A stretch of DNA of 22,195 nt, taken from DATIJC01 sp035479015 (GTDB taxonomy: Bacteria; Patescibacteriota; Microgenomatia; UBA1400; UBA12028). Position 1 is the stretch's first letter, and each line of letters begins with the position of its first letter. Shown one piece after another: positions 20,053 to 22,195 of this stretch. The notes beneath the pieces were generated by a model, which saw nothing but the letters and a program-made list of their open reading frames with translations, was not told the origin of the DNA and ran no database searches. Made by a program: the position numbers and the translations under genes. The DNA is taken from assembly GCA_035479015.1 (NCBI GenBank), contig DATIJC010000032.1, forward strand, positions 1-22,195. The letters are read 5' to 3'.

Positions 20053-20592
20053 TTATAAAGACTCGCGCCAATTCCTACCATACCATAAACCGATGGTTAA
20101 CCTGGCGATAGAAGCGTACTCTTCAGTACGGTTAAAGAAGTTTTGCGTGACGACGCCGATCATTCCCTGTTTCTTTTTTGTGTCAGTATCATTGATGAGT
20201 GTATCCATCACGGGTCCCATCTCTTCACCAGCTAGAATGCGTGAAGCGATTTCGTCATCCAGGATAAAACGGGCTCCGGAAGAAGAAAAGAAGTTACCGC
20301 CCCGGTCTACCACGCTACACCATACCACATTCATCAGGCCGTCTTCGGTCTCATCTACTCCCCCTTCTAGCCCAACTCCCAAAATATCACCCGTGTTGTG
20401 TTCTATTTTTTTGAGCGCTGATAGGGCGCGGTTACGTGACCCTACGTATGTCTCATGATCAGTTCTCGGCTGTGCGCCTACTTCACTGTCAGTCTCAAAG
20501 CCTTCGACTTGCGCATCAGGCCAAGTAACTGCCACTCCCTGAATAACTGCATTTATTTTGACGACATTGGTGCTTCCGACAGCGATATGCAT
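20053..20592 (-). CDS. yjjX: Inosine/xanthosine triphosphatase, YjjX (DUF84) family
   Basis: Hydrolyses non-canonical purine nucleoside triphosphates (ITP, XTP), keeping them out of DNA and RNA. 179 residues from ATG 20592. VGSTNVVKINAV (5-16), SEVGAQPRTDHET, GVGLEGGVD, and the DDEIASRIL and GVVTQNFFNR segments match the family throughout. The upstream in-frame ATG at 20619 is rejected because TATACT (20599-20604) lies between it and 20592, ending exactly 6 nt before the chosen start. It fits the window's nucleic-acid-hygiene theme alongside ung. The reductase gene follows after 14 nt. Confidence 0.92.
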   Translation of the reverse strand: MHIAVGSTNVVKINAVIQGVAVTWPDAQVEGFETDSEVGAQPRTDHETYVGSRNRALSALKKIEHNTGDILGVGLEGGVDETEDGLMNVVWCSVVDRGGNFFSSSGARFILDDEIASRILAGEEMGPVMDTLINDTDTKKKQGMIGVVTQNFFNRTEEYASIARLTIGLWYGRNWRESL

Positions 20593-20598
20593 GGGTGT

Positions 20599-20606
20599 AG
20601 TATACC
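20599..20606. promoter_or_regulatory. Shared divergent -10 region
   Basis: AGTATACC contains TATACT on the minus strand (20604-20599) and TATACC on the plus strand (20601-20606). Each ends 6 nt before a start codon: yjjX (20592, minus) and the small gene (20613, plus). The core GTATAC is a perfect palindrome. Confidence 0.55.
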
Positions 20607-20612
20607 GTACGT

Positions 20613-20804
20613 ATGACATCCAATCATGAATACGTCATCAATCTTGAAAATGATGATCAAACCAAAAGAGCTAAGCTACTCTTGCTAGTGCGGCAAACCG
20701 CACCTCATGCATGGATTGAAAATAATTCTTTGCGATTTAGAACAGATGACCAAGGTAAAGAACTCGTGCGTATTGACACTAAGAGAAGAGTTTTGAGAGC
20801 CTAA
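20613..20804 (+). CDS. Small hypothetical protein, 63 aa
   Basis: No family recognised. Charged and soluble: MTSNHEYVINLENDDQ, then a KRAKLLLLVRQ helix, then strands WIENNSLRFRTDDQ and ELVRIDTKRRVLR. It could be a small alpha/beta regulator or nucleic-acid-binding protein, but this is not shown. It starts divergently from yjjX with a shared -10 region, exactly 6 nt from its ATG. The downstream SpoIID gene is convergent, 9 nt away. Confidence 0.55.
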   Translation: MTSNHEYVINLENDDQTKRAKLLLLVRQTAPHAWIENNSLRFRTDDQGKELVRIDTKRRVLRA

Positions 20805-20813
20805 AACCTGACC

Positions 20814-22195
20814 CTACTTTCGTTCGACACCAAACAGATTTCCTTTGACAGAGATTCTTCCTGGCGCGCGTAAATTGAATGCAGTTTTAAATTCAGCTCC
20901 CGCGATCGTCACACTACCGCGATTAGTATCAATGATGACATTCTTGGTATAGCCATTGCTTCCGTGCTCCACACGTACCGATGAGATAGATGTAAATGCT
21001 CCGCCATATTGGTTCGCTTTATTTTTCAGCTCATCTTTTGAGTACCCACCGCCACTCCAACACGGTCCCTCTGGAGTAATCTTTGATACCTCGTCACCAC
21101 TCCCGTGATAACGAACCACCCACGCATTTAAGATATCGGCAAACTCATCCTGGGTAAGCCATGGGTGGGAACGTCCGCATGTGTCACCCGAGCGACTCTT
21201 GTACCACGCTTTATAAAACCACGGACTGTTCCCTTTCCCCGAACCTTCATATGCGCCATTAGCCCAGGTGCTCCAATCACCAGTCGTATCCCAAAACGCC
21301 GGAGTACTGTATCCATTGGCTGTGTACGACTGCTGATATCCGCCCGAGCTTGCGGCATACCAAGCGGAGAATGGTTTGCCATTAGCTATGAGCACCCACC
21401 CGCGCGTCGCATTGACAGCTTCTTCCCACTTACCTCCTTTATTGCTGGACTTATAGACCTGACAACTTTCTGTAGCGCAAATTGAGTTAGCACCGTTGTT
21501 GGTATATGCGAGTGCATAAGATCGCGCCGCGACGGCCTGAGCTTTGAGCGCTTCCAAGCCACCATTGTCTCCCCAACTATTTGGCATCTCATAAATACGC
21601 TTCACGTAGGTCTCGATATCCACTGTTTCATGTCCCTGCACTGTAATGTTTACACTCGTAGAATAGTCTTTTTTGATTTCTATACCTCCACCGTAATAGG
21701 CATGCAAAATATCATCGGCTGACTGCCCTACCTTGGCCCGACCATAGGCGCCGTACTGACTCATCCCTTTAAAGTGCGGAGCACCAAATGAAAAGACGGC
21801 AAAGGCGGGGCTAAATCCAGGATTATACGTAGGGCTACTCGCTGGATCATCAGAAAGAGGCACGTCACCTACTGTCGTCGTTGCCGTCCCGCTTCGTTCT
21901 GCCAAGATCTCTTGCTGACGCGCCGAGAGAGCGCTGATTTTTCCCGCTAGATCCTGCTGGTATTTTTTTGCTTTGGCAACCTCGCCTTTGAAAAATTCCG
22001 CGCTGCTGTCTAGCGATTTTTGCAACGCAACTAACCGGTTTCCGGTATCTTGGAAAGATTTTTTATCAGCTTCAAACTGGGAAATCTCTGATGAGAGTCT
22101 AGTCAGTTGTTCTTCGTCATTTTGCTGCACCCGTTCTTGGATACCCAAAGTCGTAGATACAGAATCAATATCGTTTCCTGATAGCAAGACACCCA
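20814..22195 (-). CDS. SpoIID/LytB-domain cell-wall protein (5' end outside the window)
   Basis: At least 459 residues; the N-terminus lies beyond 22195, and a TTG at 22187 is only the first possible start codon inside the window. First comes a long coiled coil (about 100 residues from the visible start: ERVQQNDEEQLTRLSSEI, KSLDSSAEFFKGEVAKAKKY), then a Ser/Pro linker, then the SpoIID domain: FGAPHFKGMSQYGAYGRA, YEMPNSW with the likely catalytic Glu, and LEALKAQAVAARSYALAY. Later segments are PFSAWYAASSGG and FNLRAPG. SpoIID proteins are lytic transglycosylases acting on peptidoglycan glycans; the coiled coil recalls PcsB/EnvC-type regulators of wall hydrolases. A signal peptide is expected upstream. 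Together with ddl it points to a real murein wall. Confidence 0.9.
   Translation of the reverse strand, partial: GVLLSGNDIDSVSTTLGIQERVQQNDEEQLTRLSSEISQFEADKKSFQDTGNRLVALQKSLDSSAEFFKGEVAKAKKYQQDLAGKISALSARQQEILAERSGTATTTVGDVPLSDDPASSPTYNPGFSPAFAVFSFGAPHFKGMSQYGAYGRAKVGQSADDILHAYYGGGIEIKKDYSTSVNITVQGHETVDIETYVKRIYEMPNSWGDNGGLEALKAQAVAARSYALAYTNNGANSICATESCQVYKSSNKGGKWEEAVNATRGWVLIANGKPFSAWYAASSGGYQQSYTANGYSTPAFWDTTGDWSTWANGAYEGSGKGNSPWFYKAWYKSRSGDTCGRSHPWLTQDEFADILNAWVVRYHGSGDEVSKITPEGPCWSGGGYSKDELKNKANQYGGAFTSISSVRVEHGSNGYTKNVIIDTNRGSVTIAGAEFKTAFNLRAPGRISVKGNLFGVERK

Noticed and set aside
22185..22187. TTG as the start of the SpoIID-domain protein
   Set aside because: The frame stays open to the window edge and the visible part starts in mid coiled coil with no signal peptide, so the true start is outside.
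1..22195. TGA recoding as in SR1/Gracilibacteria
   Set aside because: TGA is the natural stop of several genes (e.g. 4674, 12326) and no gene has in-frame TGA; Trp is TGG.
1..22195. CRISPR array or insertion sequence
   Set aside because: No regularly spaced direct repeats with unique spacers, no cas genes and no transposase. The repeats found are hairpin elements or short tandem units.

Overview
The window looks like a piece of a small, tightly packed bacterial chromosome. Most genes abut or overlap, TGA is used as a stop and TGG as Trp (standard code), none of the four tRNAs encodes CCA, and several genes are short or truncated forms of known families. This style, together with many membrane-anchored proteins of unknown function, suggests a Patescibacteria (CPR) genome. 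That assignment is inference from gene style; no rRNA or other phylogenetic marker is present.

Layout. (1) 1-4674: the 5' end of dnaG (minus), then on the plus strand a secreted transglutaminase-like protein, uvrC overlapping its 3' end, a kinase-like C-lobe protein and a YvlD/holin-family membrane protein. (2) 4706-11726: a membrane-anchored protein, ddl (minus), typA, and a large UvrD-type helicase fused to a PD-(D/E)XK nuclease. (3) 11727-14668: small unrecognised genes, a ClpP-fold serine proteinase with a small partner gene, and tRNA-Ser(GCT). (4) 14699-16967, all minus: a DNase I-fold phosphoesterase, ung, and a tRNA/HNH cluster (tRNA-Arg, tRNA-Ser, HNH endonuclease, tRNA-Ser). (5) 17078-20592, all minus: a DUF59 Fe-S maturation-type protein, a small conserved protein, and a run yjjX / ferredoxin reductase / [3Fe-4S] ferredoxin / DsbA-like / membrane protein. 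(6) 20613-22195: a small protein and a SpoIID/LytB-domain protein cut by the window end.

Functional themes are DNA repair and replication (dnaG, uvrC, helicase-nuclease, ung), cell envelope (ddl, SpoIID, transglutaminase, DsbA-like), redox/Fe-S (reductase, ferredoxin, DUF59) and translation (typA, tRNAs).

Two things stand out beyond the gene list. First, many genes have a TATAAT-like hexamer ending exactly 6 nt, or 5-9 nt, before the start codon, which predicts leaderless mRNAs; a minority have a good Shine-Dalgarno instead. Second, at least five families of small palindromic or tandem repeats are scattered through the window. Four copies lie inside reading frames (transglutaminase, uvrC, ddl, helicase), and in two families the copies differ by compensatory changes that keep the hairpin paired. 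This resembles the in-ORF palindromic elements of Rickettsia and is the best candidate here for something undescribed.
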